A DNA stretch of 24,863 nt from Acetobacteraceae bacterium (GCA_947462945.1 CANHTE010000001.1:1-24863), one strand, 5' to 3'. Shown: positions 16,094 through 23,891, counted from the stretch's first letter. The notes: generated by a model not told the origin, from the letters alone. Program-made: numbers and translations.

Positions 16094-17110
16094 ATGTTGC
16101 TCAGCCGCCGCTACCTGCCACTCATCGGCGCCGGCCTCGCCACGGCCGGCAGCGCAAGCATCAAGCAAGCTTCAGCCCAGCGTGGATGGGAGCCGCAGCG
16201 CCCCGTACAGTTCATCGTCCCCGCCGGCACGGGTGGCGGGGCGGACCAGATGGCCCGCATCATCCAGGGCATCATCACCAAGCACAGCCTGATGCGCCAG
16301 CCGATGATGGTGGTGAACAAGGCCGGCGGCGCGGGGGCCGAGGGCTTCCTGGAAGCGCGCAGCGCGCGGGCCAATCCGCATCTGCTGATCATCAGCCTGT
16401 CCAACCTTTTCACCACGCCGATGTCCACCGGCATTCCCTTCTCCTGGCGGGATCTGACGCCGGTGAAGATGATGGCGCTGGATGAATTCGTGCTCTGGGT
16501 GAACGCGGCCTCGCCCTGGCAGAACCTCGCGCAATTCGTGGAGGCGGCGAAGGCGGGCCGGATTCGCCTGGGGGGCACCGGCTCCCGCCAGGAGGATCAG
16601 ATCATCACGGTCGCCATGCAGCGCGCCATGGGGACGGAGTTCATCTACGTGCCCTTCCGCGGCGGTGGCGAGGTGGCGACGCAGCTCGTCGGCAATCACA
16701 TCCAGGCGACGGTGAACAATCCGATCGAGGCGGTGACGCATTGGCGCGCCGGGACGCTGCGCCCGCTTTGCGTCTTCGACAGCCGCCGCCTGCCCGGGGA
16801 AGGCCGCGTGACCGAGACGATGGGCTGGCAGGATATCCCCACCTGCAAGGAAGCGGGGCTGGATGTGGAATACCTGATGCTGCGCGGCATCTTCGCCGCC
16901 CCCGGCATCACGGCCCCGCAAACCGCCTTCTACATCGACCTGTTGAACCGCGTGACCCAGACGCCCGAATGGCGCGAGCTGATGGCCACCGGCGCCTTCA
17001 ACACCACCACGATGACGGGGGCACCCTTTGTCGAGTGGCTGACGCGTGAGGAAGCGCGTCATCGTTCCCTGATGCAGGAGGCCGGATTCATGGCCGCTTC
17101 TGGAGGCTGA
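16094..17110 (+). CDS. tctC: TTT-system solute-binding protein (Bug/TctC family)
   Basis: Periplasmic receptor of a tripartite tricarboxylate transporter; it delivers a carboxylate to TctAB. About 338 residues. The N-terminus MLLSRRYLPLIGAGLATAGS has a twin-arginine-like SRRYLPL motif before a hydrophobic stretch, with likely cleavage after QASAQ. The mature part shows RPVQFIVPAGTGGGADQMAR, MVVNKAGGAGAEGF, FRGGGEVATQLVGNH and an IPTCKEAG-like segment, all typical of Bug proteins. ATG at 16094 is given; TTG at 16088 is also possible and lies better spaced from AAAGGG at 16076-16081. The substrate is not predictable. It is followed after 5 nt by tctB. Confidence 0.9.
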   Translation: MLLSRRYLPLIGAGLATAGSASIKQASAQRGWEPQRPVQFIVPAGTGGGADQMARIIQGIITKHSLMRQPMMVVNKAGGAGAEGFLEARSARANPHLLIISLSNLFTTPMSTGIPFSWRDLTPVKMMALDEFVLWVNAASPWQNLAQFVEAAKAGRIRLGGTGSRQEDQIITVAMQRAMGTEFIYVPFRGGGEVATQLVGNHIQATVNNPIEAVTHWRAGTLRPLCVFDSRRLPGEGRVTETMGWQDIPTCKEAGLDVEYLMLRGIFAAPGITAPQTAFYIDLLNRVTQTPEWRELMATGAFNTTTMTGAPFVEWLTREEARHRSLMQEAGFMAASGG

Positions 17111-17115
17111 TTTCA

Positions 17116-17646
17116 ATGAGCGTCACCACTGGCAATGATACCCTGATGGAAGCGGCGGCCGAGCGCGGCCCCAGCGTCAGGGGCATGGAAATCGCCACCG
17201 CCGTCGCGCTGATGACGATGGGCGGCATCGCCATCATGGACAGCCTGCGCATCGGCGCCGGCTGGTCCAGCGATGGGCCGCAATCGGGCTATTTCCCCTT
17301 CTGGCTGGGCATCATCCTGGTGGCGGCCAGCCTGGTGAATCTCGGCATGGCGCTGAAGCCAAATGCCAAGACCGAAGGCGCGCTGTTTGCCACCTGGCCG
17401 CAGCTGCGCATGGTGGCCTCGGTGCTGATCCCGACCACGGTCTATGTCGCGGTGATCCCCTTTGCCGGGATTTACGTGAGTTCCGCGCTGCTGATCGCCT
17501 TCTTCATGATCCGCTTCGGCGAGTTCCGCCCGGTGGTCTCCTTCCCGTCCGGCGCGCTGGCGGCGGGCGTGGCCTTTGCCGTCTTTGAGCTGTGGTTCCT
17601 TGTGGCGCTGCCCAAGGGGCCGCTTGAGACCTATCTGGGCTACTAG
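17116..17646 (+). CDS. tctB: TTT-system small membrane subunit TctB
   Basis: Small integral membrane subunit that works with TctA. In 176 residues it has four hydrophobic segments, at about 26-45, 60-78, 97-122 and 134-160. SDGPQSGYFPFWLGIIL matches the conserved GPGxFPxxLG-type motif of TctB proteins. It follows tctC directly, so it belongs to the same transcript. Its stop is followed by a 204-bp gap with hairpins before tctA, larger than usual for this gene pair. Confidence 0.9.
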   Translation: MSVTTGNDTLMEAAAERGPSVRGMEIATAVALMTMGGIAIMDSLRIGAGWSSDGPQSGYFPFWLGIILVAASLVNLGMALKPNAKTEGALFATWPQLRMVASVLIPTTVYVAVIPFAGIYVSSALLIAFFMIRFGEFRPVVSFPSGALAAGVAFAVFELWFLVALPKGPLETYLGY

Positions 17647-17665
17647 CTCCCCACAAAGCTTTCGC

Positions 17666-17697
17666 CGGCGGAATGCCGGCTGCGCGGCCTTCCGCCG
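17666..17697. repeat. Inverted repeat CGGCGGAA/TTCCGCCG between tctB and tctA
   Basis: An 8-bp perfect stem encloses 16 nt that can form an inner GCCG/CGGC pairing. It begins 19 bp after the tctB stop and may be a REP-type element or attenuator that separates tctCB from tctA expression. Confidence 0.55.
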
Positions 17698-17749
17698 CCG
17701 AAATCTTCGCGGGGGCCCCGGGCCTCCACCATTCCTGCAACCACCTCAT

Positions 17750-17774
17750 CCCGGTGCGGCAAAGCCGCACCGGG
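17750..17774. repeat. 11-bp perfect hairpin with AAA loop between tctB and tctA
   Basis: CCCGGTGCGGC and GCCGCACCGGG flank AAA. It is one of the longest perfect stems in the window and has the same purine-triloop design as the hairpin at 13339-13357. It may act as a transcription brake or mRNA stabiliser inside the tct operon. The rest of the 17647-17850 gap has no gene; it contains CG-alternating stretches (near 17779-17802 and 17818-17836). Confidence 0.65.
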
Positions 17775-17850
17775 GCCACCGGGCGCGCGCCGTCACGCGT
17801 GCGCTTGATGATGCAATCGCGCGCGCGGCGGCGCTGAAGGGTTCGCTTCG

Positions 17851-19350
17851 ATGGAAGAAATCAACCTGCTGATGCAGGGCTTCTCGGTCGCCCTGCAGCC
17901 GGAGAACATTATTCTCATGGTGGCCGGCATCGTGCTGGGCGTGCTGATCGGCGTGCTGCCGGGGCTGGGGGGCGCCAATGGCATCGCCATCCTGCTGCCG
18001 CTGACCTTCGCGCTGCCGCCGGTGAGCGCCATCATCCTGCTCTCCTGCATTTATTGGGGCGCGTTGTTCGGGGGGGCCATCACCTCCATCCTGTTCAACA
18101 TCCCGGGCGAGCCCTGGTCCGTCGCCACGACGTTTGACGGCTATCCCATGGCGCAGCAGGGCCGCGCGGGTGAGGCGCTGGTGGCGGCCTTCACCTCCAG
18201 CTTCGTGGGCGCCCTCATCGCCGTGGTGATGATCACCTTCCTCGCGCCGCTGGTGGCGCAATTCGCGCTGCAATTCGGCCCGCCTGAGTTTTTCGCGGTG
18301 ATGTTTCTTTCGTTTGCCTGCTTCATCGGCCTTTCCAAGGGTTCGCCCTTCAAGGCGCTGGCAGCCATGATGTTCGGCTTCCTGCTGGCGGGCGTGGGGC
18401 TGGACGGCGTGACGGGCCAGCTGCGCATGACCTTCGGCTCGATGGAATTGATGCGCGGCATTGATTTCCTGGTGGTCGTCATCGGGCTGTTCGGCCTCTC
18501 GGAGATTTTTCAGTCCATCGAGGAAGGGCTGCGCTTCAAGGGGCAATCCGCCAAGATCACCATGCGCACCATGCTCAAGACCTGGTCCGAATTGCCGAGG
18601 CATTGGTGGCTGTTCATCCGCTCCTCCGTCATCGGCTGCTGGATGGGCGTGACGCCGGCGGGCGCCACGCCGGCCAGCTTCATGAGCTATGGCATGGCGC
18701 GCCGCATGGCGGCCGATAAGGACAGCTTCGGCAAGGGCCGGGTGGAAGGCGTGATTGCGCCCGAGACGGCGGCGCATGCGGCGGGCACGGCCGCCTTGCT
18801 GCCCATGCTCTCGCTCGGCGTGCCGGGCTCGCCCACGGCGGCGGTGCTGCTGGGCGGCCTCATCATGTGGGGGCTGCAGCCGGGGCCGATGCTCTTTGTC
18901 GAGCAGAAGGATTTCGTCTGGGGGCTGATCGCCTCCATGTATATCGGCAATATCGTGGGGCTGATCATCGTGCTGGCGGCGGTGCCGTGGTTTGCGATGA
19001 TCCTGCGGGTGCCCTTCTCGATCATCGCGGCCATCATCCTGATGGTCTGCGCCATCGGTGCCTATACCGTGAACAGTGCCGAGTTCGATGTGGTGCTGAT
19101 GCTGATCTTCGGCGTCATCGGCTACGTCATGAAGAAGCTGGATTACCCGCTGGCGCCCTTGGTGCTGGCCCTGGTGCTGGGGGACCGCACGGAGGAAAGC
19201 TTCCGCCAGGCGCTGCTGATCAGCGAGGGCTCGATGGCGGTGTTCTTCTCGAACTGGCTGGTGGGCAGCATCATGGTGGCTGGGCTGACGCTGATGTTCT
19301 ACCCGGCCATCAGCAGGCTGATGCAGGGCTTCAGGCCGAAAGCGGCATAA
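17851..19350 (+). CDS. tctA: TTT-system large permease subunit TctA
   Basis: Large membrane subunit forming the transport path of the tripartite tricarboxylate transporter. The 499-residue polytopic protein has the family signatures GVLPGLGGANGIAILLPLTF, YWGALFGGAITSILFNIPGE, GVTPAGATPASFMSYGMARR and PMLSLGVPGSPTAAVLLGG, plus about 10-12 hydrophobic segments. Length is typical (about 500). AAGGG lies about 9 nt before the ATG. It completes a tctC-tctB-tctA set on the plus strand and converges with phaA. Confidence 0.95.
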   Translation: MEEINLLMQGFSVALQPENIILMVAGIVLGVLIGVLPGLGGANGIAILLPLTFALPPVSAIILLSCIYWGALFGGAITSILFNIPGEPWSVATTFDGYPMAQQGRAGEALVAAFTSSFVGALIAVVMITFLAPLVAQFALQFGPPEFFAVMFLSFACFIGLSKGSPFKALAAMMFGFLLAGVGLDGVTGQLRMTFGSMELMRGIDFLVVVIGLFGLSEIFQSIEEGLRFKGQSAKITMRTMLKTWSELPRHWWLFIRSSVIGCWMGVTPAGATPASFMSYGMARRMAADKDSFGKGRVEGVIAPETAAHAAGTAALLPMLSLGVPGSPTAAVLLGGLIMWGLQPGPMLFVEQKDFVWGLIASMYIGNIVGLIIVLAAVPWFAMILRVPFSIIAAIILMVCAIGAYTVNSAEFDVVLMLIFGVIGYVMKKLDYPLAPLVLALVLGDRTEESFRQALLISEGSMAVFFSNWLVGSIMVAGLTLMFYPAISRLMQGFRPKAA

Positions 19351-19364
19351 TCAGGCGGGCATGC

Positions 19365-19388
19365 CCCGGCAGGCCATCGCCTGCCGGG
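19365..19388. terminator. Hairpin between convergent tctA and phaA
   Basis: CCCGGCAGG and CCTGCCGGG pair around a 6-nt loop in the 59-bp gap. Its position, 14 bp after the tctA stop and 21 bp beyond the phaA stop, suits a shared bidirectional terminator, though no T-run is present on either side. Confidence 0.6.
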
Positions 19389-19409
19389 CAATTGCAAAGG
19401 GGCGCGCCC

Positions 19410-20582
19410 TCAGTCCCGCTGCACACACATGGCGACACCCATGCCGCCACCGATGCACAGCGTAACCAGGCCCTTCTTCGCGTCCCGGCGCTGCATCTCA
19501 TACAGCAAGGTGGTCAGCACCCGGGCGCCCGAGGCCCCGATGGGATGGCCAAGGGCGATGGCCCCGCCATTCACATTCACCTTATCCGTATCCCAGCCCA
19601 GATCCTTGTTCACCGCGCAGGCCTGGGCGGCGAAGGCCTCATTCGCCTCGATCAGGTCGAGGTCGCCCACGGTCCAGCCGGCCTTGGCCAACGCCTTGCG
19701 CGAGGCGGGGATCGGCCCCGTGCCCATGATGGAGGGGTCCACCCCGGCCGTGGCCCAGCTGACGATGCGCGCCAGCGGCGTGATGCCGCGCCGGCGCGCT
19801 TCCTCGGCCGACATCACCACCACGGCGGCGGCGCCATCATTGATGCCCGAGGCATTGCCCGCGGTCACCGTGCCTTCCTTGTTGAAGGCGGGGCGCAGCT
19901 TGGCCAGCACTTCGGCCGTGGTCTCGGGCTTCGGGTACTCATCCTCGCTGACGATGGTATCGCCCTTGCGGCCCTTCACCGTGACGGGGGCGATCTCATC
20001 CTTGAAGCGGCCGGCGGCCATGGCCTCGCCCGCCTTGCGCTGGCTATTGGCGGCGAAGGCGTCCTGCTCCTGGCGGGTCAGCTGGAATTTCTGGGCCACG
20101 TTTTCGGCGGTGTTGCCCATGTGATAGCCGTGGAAGGCATCCATCAGCCCATCGCGCAGCATGGTGTCCACCATCTCCAGGCTGCCCATCTTGGTGCCGG
20201 CGCGCATCTGCGCGCAATGCGGCGCCTGGGTCATGCTCTCCTGACCGCCGGCGACCACAATGGTGGCATCGCCGCTGGAAATCTGCTGCGCCGCCAAGGC
20301 CACGGCCCGCAGGCCCGAGCCGCAAAGCTGGTTGATGCCGAATGCGGTGGCCGAGGCCGGGATGCCGGCATTGACGGCCGCCTGACGGGCCGGGTTCTGC
20401 CCGGCGCCGGCCGAGAGGATCTGGCCCAGGATCACCTCATCCACATCGGCGGCGGCGACACCGGCCCGCGAGAGGGCGGCCTCGATCGCCACCTGGCCCA
20501 GGGCATGGGCGGAGAGGCTGGCAAAGGCCCCGTTGAAGCTGCCCACCGGCGTGCGCGCGGCGGAAGCGATGACGATATCCAT
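19410..20582 (-). CDS. phaA: Acetyl-CoA C-acetyltransferase (beta-ketothiolase)
   Basis: Condenses two acetyl-CoA to acetoacetyl-CoA, the first step to polyhydroxybutyrate, or runs in reverse in degradation. The 390-residue thiolase has the nucleophile Cys87 ([11 protein letters not shown]), [33 protein letters not shown], the catalytic His in [17 protein letters not shown] and Cys in TLCIGGGMG. The ATG at 20580-20582 is preceded by GGAGGG with 9-nt spacing. An in-frame extension of 16 codons upstream lacks conservation and is rejected. It lies 44 bp after the PhaC-type gene on the same strand; phaB is not in the window. Confidence 0.96.
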   Translation of the reverse strand: MDIVIASAARTPVGSFNGAFASLSAHALGQVAIEAALSRAGVAAADVDEVILGQILSAGAGQNPARQAAVNAGIPASATAFGINQLCGSGLRAVALAAQQISSGDATIVVAGGQESMTQAPHCAQMRAGTKMGSLEMVDTMLRDGLMDAFHGYHMGNTAENVAQKFQLTRQEQDAFAANSQRKAGEAMAAGRFKDEIAPVTVKGRKGDTIVSEDEYPKPETTAEVLAKLRPAFNKEGTVTAGNASGINDGAAAVVVMSAEEARRRGITPLARIVSWATAGVDPSIMGTGPIPASRKALAKAGWTVGDLDLIEANEAFAAQACAVNKDLGWDTDKVNVNGGAIALGHPIGASGARVLTTLLYEMQRRDAKKGLVTLCIGGGMGVAMCVQRD

Positions 20583-20626
20583 GGCTGTGTGCCCTCCGAG
20601 GGAATGATTGGGCCCATATTCACCCT

Positions 20627-21868
20627 TCACCCCGGCTGGCGCAACCAGTCCAGCAGCGGCCGCCAGAGCGCGGCCTCAGCCCCCTGCCCCGCCACCATGC
20701 CGATATGCCCGGCCTGGGCCAGGTGCACCGTGGCGCGCGGCAAGGCGGCGGCCAATGGCAGGGCCGAGGCTGGTGGCACGATGCGGTCCCGCGCGGGGAT
20801 CGCCAGGAAGGCGGGGCCGCGCCAATCGCAGGGCTTGACCGGCAGCCCGGCCACCGCCCATTCGCCCCGAACAGGGCTGTTGCGGCCATACCATTCGCCC
20901 AGCGCCTCACGCGCCACGGGGGCGGCCAGCGGCACGCCATCATTCAGCCAATCCTCCAGCACCACGAAGCGGCGCGCGCGCTCGGAATCCTGGTCCAGCC
21001 GGCCGAAGGCGCGGAATTTTTGGGGGATGCCGTAAGGGTCCATCATCGCGAACAGGCTTTGCAGCATGTCCACGCTGAGCGCCCCGGTGGGCTCCATCAG
21101 CGGCTCGAAGCCTGGGAGCAGCCGCGCGATGCCGGCCGCCTGCGGATCGGCCGCGAAATCCCAGGGGGTGGCCAGCAAGGCGAGCCCCGCCACGCGGTCC
21201 GGCCGGCGAAGGGCGGCGGCCAGCGCCAGCAACCCGCCCATGCAATATCCGGCCAGGATCAGCCCTTCAGGGGCCGCCATCAGCGCGCGTTCCAGCCGGC
21301 CGGCGATGTGATCGGTCAGGGTGAAGCGGCGCTCGATGGCCCCGGGCCAGCCCCAATCCAACAGCAGCGGGCGGACCCCCTGCCCGGCCAGAAAGCGCAT
21401 GAGCGAGGCGCCCGCATCCAGATCCAGCACCGTGGCGCGGTTCACCAGGGAGGGCACGAACAGCACCGGGCGCCCGGCCCCGCCAAAATCCAGCAGCCGG
21501 GCCGCGCCCTCCTGCCAGAGCACGGGGGGGTCGTTCAGCGCGCGCGCATGGGGGTGGCGGCGATAAGCGGCGAGGCCCCGCAGCAGCGCCCGATCCTCCC
21601 GCCAGAGGCGGCGCAGCACGGCGGCGCGAAAGGCTTCAGGGCTTGCGCCGAGGGGCGCGAGGCTTGCGGCGATCCGCGCGGCCTCCGCCTGGCCGGCCTT
21701 CGAGCGCGGCCAGCCGTTGTTCCAACTCGGCCAGCCGGGCCCCCAGGGCGGCGGATTGGCCAGCGGATTGGCCAGCGGATTCATCAGCGCCGCCAGGCCC
21801 CGGCTGGCGCCCAGCATGAGGTGCAGGTTCAACGGGCGCGGGCCGCGCCGCAGATGCGGGGGGCTCAT
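20627..21868 (-). CDS. phaC: PHA synthase PhaC-like (short, class III-type alpha/beta hydrolase)
   Basis: Predicted poly(3-hydroxyalkanoate) synthase that polymerises hydroxyacyl-CoA at the granule surface. The 413-residue protein is shorter than class I (about 600) and nearer to class III. The lipase-like box is GYCMGG with nucleophile Cys209. Catalytic Asp is in [10 protein letters not shown] (about 361) and His in QAGHIGMV (about 388). [26 protein letters not shown] and [19 protein letters not shown] are typical of synthases. The start at 21868 gives [10 protein letters not shown], which I recall in related proteins, but it overlaps the upstream gene by 233 nt; Met29 (21784) is an alternative that still overlaps. 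There is no convincing Shine-Dalgarno at either, so translation may be coupled. Confidence 0.85.
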   Translation of the reverse strand: MSPPHLRRGPRPLNLHLMLGASRGLAALMNPLANPLANPPPWGPGWPSWNNGWPRSKAGQAEAARIAASLAPLGASPEAFRAAVLRRLWREDRALLRGLAAYRRHPHARALNDPPVLWQEGAARLLDFGGAGRPVLFVPSLVNRATVLDLDAGASLMRFLAGQGVRPLLLDWGWPGAIERRFTLTDHIAGRLERALMAAPEGLILAGYCMGGLLALAAALRRPDRVAGLALLATPWDFAADPQAAGIARLLPGFEPLMEPTGALSVDMLQSLFAMMDPYGIPQKFRAFGRLDQDSERARRFVVLEDWLNDGVPLAAPVAREALGEWYGRNSPVRGEWAVAGLPVKPCDWRGPAFLAIPARDRIVPPASALPLAAALPRATVHLAQAGHIGMVAGQGAEAALWRPLLDWLRQPG

Positions 21869-22067
21869 CCGGCGCGCGCCATTTGGCGGCGGCCGACATC
21901 TGCGCCGCGACGCTCGCCCCCTGCGCGCGCCAGAAAGCCGCCATCAGCGCCACCGAGGCAGCCCAGGCCTCGGCGAGCTCCGCATCCTGGCCAAGCCCCG
22001 CCAATTCGCTCTCCCAGAGGGCGATCCAGTCGGCGGCCAGGCTGTCGAGGTCCTCGGGGGGGGTCAT
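21636..22067 (-). CDS. Small PhaE-like or unknown protein upstream of phaC
   Basis: The 143-residue protein begins MTPPEDLDSLAADWIALWE. Its N-terminal 60 residues are helical and Trp/Ala-rich (SVALMAAFWRAQGASVAAQM), resembling the start of class III synthase subunit PhaE, which is normally about 350 residues. The middle is Pro/Ala/Gly-rich; then a heptad-like helix ([17 protein letters not shown]) and a very basic tail ([13 protein letters not shown]). It reads in a different frame from phaC in the shared 233 nt. The first 199 bp lie outside phaC. Position and strand suggest a PhaC partner or granule-associated protein, but identity is not proven. Confidence 0.6.
   Translation of the reverse strand: MTPPEDLDSLAADWIALWESELAGLGQDAELAEAWAASVALMAAFWRAQGASVAAQMSAAAKWRAPDEPPASAARPAPVEPAPHAGRQPGPGGADESAGQSAGQSAALGARLAELEQRLAALEGRPGGGRADRRKPRAPRRKP
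21751..21781. repeat. 12-bp tandem repeat GCGGATTGGCCA (about 2.6 copies)
   Basis: Copies lie at 21751-21762 and 21763-21774, with a partial third to 21781. The repeat is inside the overlap of two minus-strand reading frames. In the PhaC frame it encodes Asn-Pro-Leu-Ala repeats; in the other frame it encodes Ser-Ala-Gly-Gln repeats. As the unit is a multiple of three, copy-number change would keep both frames open. Confidence 0.85.
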
Positions 22068-22146
22068 CCATGCCCGTAACTATGCGTTGATGAGACAAGA
22101 AGCATATCGCGAAGGCTTATCGCTTCCCATGGCACACGTGCTACGC

Positions 22147-22157
22147 TTGCGCTGCAA
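22147..22157. promoter_or_regulatory. Candidate PhaR operator TTGCGCTGCAA
   Basis: The site is an inverted repeat TTGC-N3-GCAA, centred 29 bp before the phaR ATG in the 113-bp gap between divergent phaR and the PhaE-like/phaC/phaA genes. PhaR proteins of Paracoccus and Rhodobacter are reported to bind TGC-N3/4-GCA type sites, as I recall. Autoregulation of phaR is the simplest reading, possibly with effect on the divergent genes. Confidence 0.5.
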
Positions 22158-22180
22158 CAAACGCCAGACTGGGGTTCCGC

Positions 22181-22720
22181 ATGCCCGATCACTCGGCCGA
22201 AACCAAACCGGCCAAAACGCCGGTTGTCGTCAAGAAATATGCCAATCGCCGGCTCTACAACACCGAGAGCAGCAGCTACGTCACGCTGGAGGACCTCGCC
22301 CAGATGGTGCGGGCCGGCCGGGATTTCGTGGTCTATGACGCCAAATCGGGCGATGACATCACGCGCTCGGTCCTGACGCAGATCATCGTGGAGGAGGAGG
22401 CCAAGGGCAGCCATTTGCTGCCGGAGAGCTTCCTGCGGCAGTTGATCGGCTTCTATGGCGACAGCCTGCAGGGCGTGCTGCCGCGCTATCTGGAAGCCAC
22501 CATGACCGGCTTCTCCCGCCAGCAGGAGGAGATGCGCCGGGGCATGGAACAGGCGCTGAAGCCGTTCAGCCTGGAGGAAATCAGCCAGCGCAACATCACG
22601 ATGATGGAACGCGCGATGAGCCTGTTCTCGCCCTTTCAGGGGCGCAGCGAATTGGACGCGCTGAAGAACGAGAATGCCGCTTTGAAGGCCGAAATCAGCG
22701 CATTGCGCGCGAAGGGGTAA
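22181..22720 (+). CDS. phaR: Polyhydroxyalkanoate synthesis repressor PhaR
   Basis: DNA-binding regulator that senses PHA granules and represses phasin and its own gene. In 179 residues the PHB/PHA accumulation regulator DNA-binding domain is obvious: [20 protein letters not shown] followed by [39 protein letters not shown]. The second conserved block, [30 protein letters not shown], follows. The C-terminus is a coiled coil ([22 protein letters not shown]). It is divergent from the pha genes and convergent with nusG. No phaP phasin gene is in view. Confidence 0.95.
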   Translation: MPDHSAETKPAKTPVVVKKYANRRLYNTESSSYVTLEDLAQMVRAGRDFVVYDAKSGDDITRSVLTQIIVEEEAKGSHLLPESFLRQLIGFYGDSLQGVLPRYLEATMTGFSRQQEEMRRGMEQALKPFSLEEISQRNITMMERAMSLFSPFQGRSELDALKNENAALKAEISALRAKG

Positions 22721-22727
22721 AGCTTCC

Positions 22728-22751
22728 CCGCCTTGCGTTCCCGCAAGGCGG
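22728..22751. terminator. Hairpin between convergent phaR and nusG
   Basis: CCGCCTTGCG and CGCAAGGCGG form a perfect 10-bp stem with a 4-nt loop, 7 bp after the phaR stop. The nusG stop is 62 bp beyond on the other side, so it could end both transcripts. A T-run is lacking, as is common in GC-rich alphaproteobacteria. Confidence 0.65.
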
Positions 22752-22813
22752 TTCGGAACATGCCGCCCGCTTGCCCGAGGGGCCGCGCCCCCCGGCCGAG
22801 GCTCAAGCCTGGA

Positions 22814-23350
22814 TCAGAGCTTCTCGACCTGCCCGTATTCCAGTTCGACCGGGGTGGAGCGGCCAAAGATGGAGACGCTGACCTTCAGGCGGCCCTTCTC
22901 CTCGTCCACTTCTTCCACCGTGCCGTTGAAGCTGGTGAAGGGGCCGTCCGAGACGCGAACCTGCTCGCCCACCTCGAAAAGAACGGCGGGGCGGCGTGGC
23001 TTCTCGGCGCCTTCGACCATGGCGTTGACGATTCGCATCGCTTCCGCCTCGGTGATGGGCTGCGGCTTGTTGCGCGCGCCCAGGAAGCCCGTGACCTTGG
23101 GCGTGTCCCGCACCAGGTGCCAGGTGTCGTCGGTCATTTCCATCTTCACCAGCACATAGCCGGGGAAGAATTTGCGCTCGGCATCCACCTTCTGGCCGCG
23201 CCGGACTTCGACCACCTGCTCGGTCGGAACCAGAATATCCTCGATCCGGTCGGCGAGACCCGATTGGGCGGCCTGCGCGCGAATCTGCTCGGCGATCTTC
23301 TTTTCGAAGCCCGAATAGACATGCACGACATACCAACGCTTATCGGCCAT
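22814..23350 (-). CDS. nusG: Transcription termination/antitermination protein NusG
   Basis: Processivity factor that binds RNA polymerase and couples it to Rho or the ribosome. The 178-residue protein has the NGN domain ([19 protein letters not shown], then [20 protein letters not shown], then [11 protein letters not shown]). The KOW domain is at about 126-178 ([20 protein letters not shown], ending GQVEKL). Length and order are standard. It follows secE by 57 bp. Unusually the next gene downstream is convergent phaR, not rplK. Confidence 0.97.
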   Translation of the reverse strand: MADKRWYVVHVYSGFEKKIAEQIRAQAAQSGLADRIEDILVPTEQVVEVRRGQKVDAERKFFPGYVLVKMEMTDDTWHLVRDTPKVTGFLGARNKPQPITEAEAMRIVNAMVEGAEKPRRPAVLFEVGEQVRVSDGPFTSFNGTVEEVDEEKGRLKVSVSIFGRSTPVELEYGQVEKL

Positions 23351-23407
23351 CGGCCAGAACCTCGCTTCACAATCCGGCGCCGTCAGGCGCGGTCACATCA
23401 GAAAAGG

Positions 23408-23599
23408 CTAAAACCCGAAAATCCAGCTCATGGCGAATTGGATGATCTGGTCCACCACCAGGAAGAACACCGCCGCCAGGGATGACAGGGCCAGGACCAG
23501 GCCAGTCGTGATCAGCGTCTCACGCCGCGCCGGCCAGGTGACCTTCGCGACTTCCTGACGCACTTCCCGGGAGAATTGAACGGGATCGATCTTGGCCAA
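23408..23599 (-). CDS. secE: Preprotein translocase subunit SecE
   Basis: Essential small membrane subunit of the SecYEG channel. The 63-residue protein reads AKIDPVQFSREVRQEVAKV, then TWPARRETLITTG (the conserved cytosolic helix with W-P-R-E-T), then one transmembrane helix (LVLALSSLAAVFFLVVDQII). The start is a TTG at 23597-23599 on the minus strand, preceded by AGGAAA at a good distance. The frame is open further upstream, but that would run through the tRNA-Trp gene, so the TTG is strongly preferred. It lies between tRNA-Trp and nusG as in most proteobacteria. Confidence 0.94.
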   Translation of the reverse strand: MAKIDPVQFSREVRQEVAKVTWPARRETLITTGLVLALSSLAAVFFLVVDQIIQFAMSWIFGF

Positions 23600-23704
23600 A
23601 ATTCCGGTTTCCTGATTTGGGCTCGGGTGTCGCCCCCTGAAAGCATGTCGGCGGCCGTCTTGCAACGTGCCGGCCACATCACGGGGATTTCGGGGAAGGC
23701 ACAC

Positions 23705-23724
23705 AGCATCCCTTCGCGGATGCT
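23705..23724. other. Stem-loop just downstream of tRNA-Trp
   Basis: AGCATCC and GGATGCT form a 7-bp stem with a 6-nt loop, 17 bp past the 3' end of tRNA-Trp (minus strand). In the cotranscript from tuf to nusG it could mark an RNA processing point or partial terminator before secE. Nothing else is seen between 23600 and 23740. Confidence 0.45.
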
Positions 23725-23740
23725 TCGTGTCGGAAATGAG

Positions 23741-23817
23741 TGGCAGGGGCGGGGGGTCTCGAACCCACAACCTCCGGTTTTGGAGACCGGCACTCTAGCC
23801 AATTGAGCTACGCCCCT
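23741..23817 (-). tRNA. tRNA-Trp (anticodon CCA)
   Basis: A full cloverleaf of 77 nt reads on the minus strand. The acceptor stem AGGGGCG pairs with CGCCCCT. The D arm is GCTC...GAGT. The anticodon stem CCGGT/ACCGG holds the loop CTCCAAA with anticodon CCA (complement of 23781-23783). The T arm contains GGTTCGAGACC. Discriminator G and a genomically encoded CCA end the gene. Placement between tuf and secE is the classic bacterial location of trpT. Confidence 0.97.
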
Positions 23818-23821
23818 GCAT

Positions 23822-23850
23822 GGGCCAGGGGAGCAATGCCACCCTGGCCC
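23822..23850. terminator. Hairpin between tuf and tRNA-Trp
   Basis: GGGCCAGGG and CCCTGGCCC form a perfect 9-bp stem around 11 nt, 41 bp after the tuf stop and 4 bp before the tRNA 5' end. It may terminate tuf transcripts partly or help process the tRNA precursor. No T-run is seen. Confidence 0.55.
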
Positions 23851-23891
23851 GGTCTCTGATTGCCGCAGGTCCGTGCCCGCGTCAACGCATC

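Noticed and set aside
20583..20630. Upstream in-frame extension of phaA
   Set aside because: The first 16 residues are not thiolase-like, and a strong GGAGGG precedes the ATG at 20582.
18867..21035. 722-codon open frame on the plus strand through tctA, phaA and part of phaC
   Set aside because: It spans several unrelated genes on both strands and has low-complexity His/Gly/Arg-rich composition typical of GC-rich shadow frames.
22733..23485. 250-codon plus-strand frame opposite nusG and secE
   Set aside because: It is antisense to two essential, clearly identified genes and has no motif of its own.
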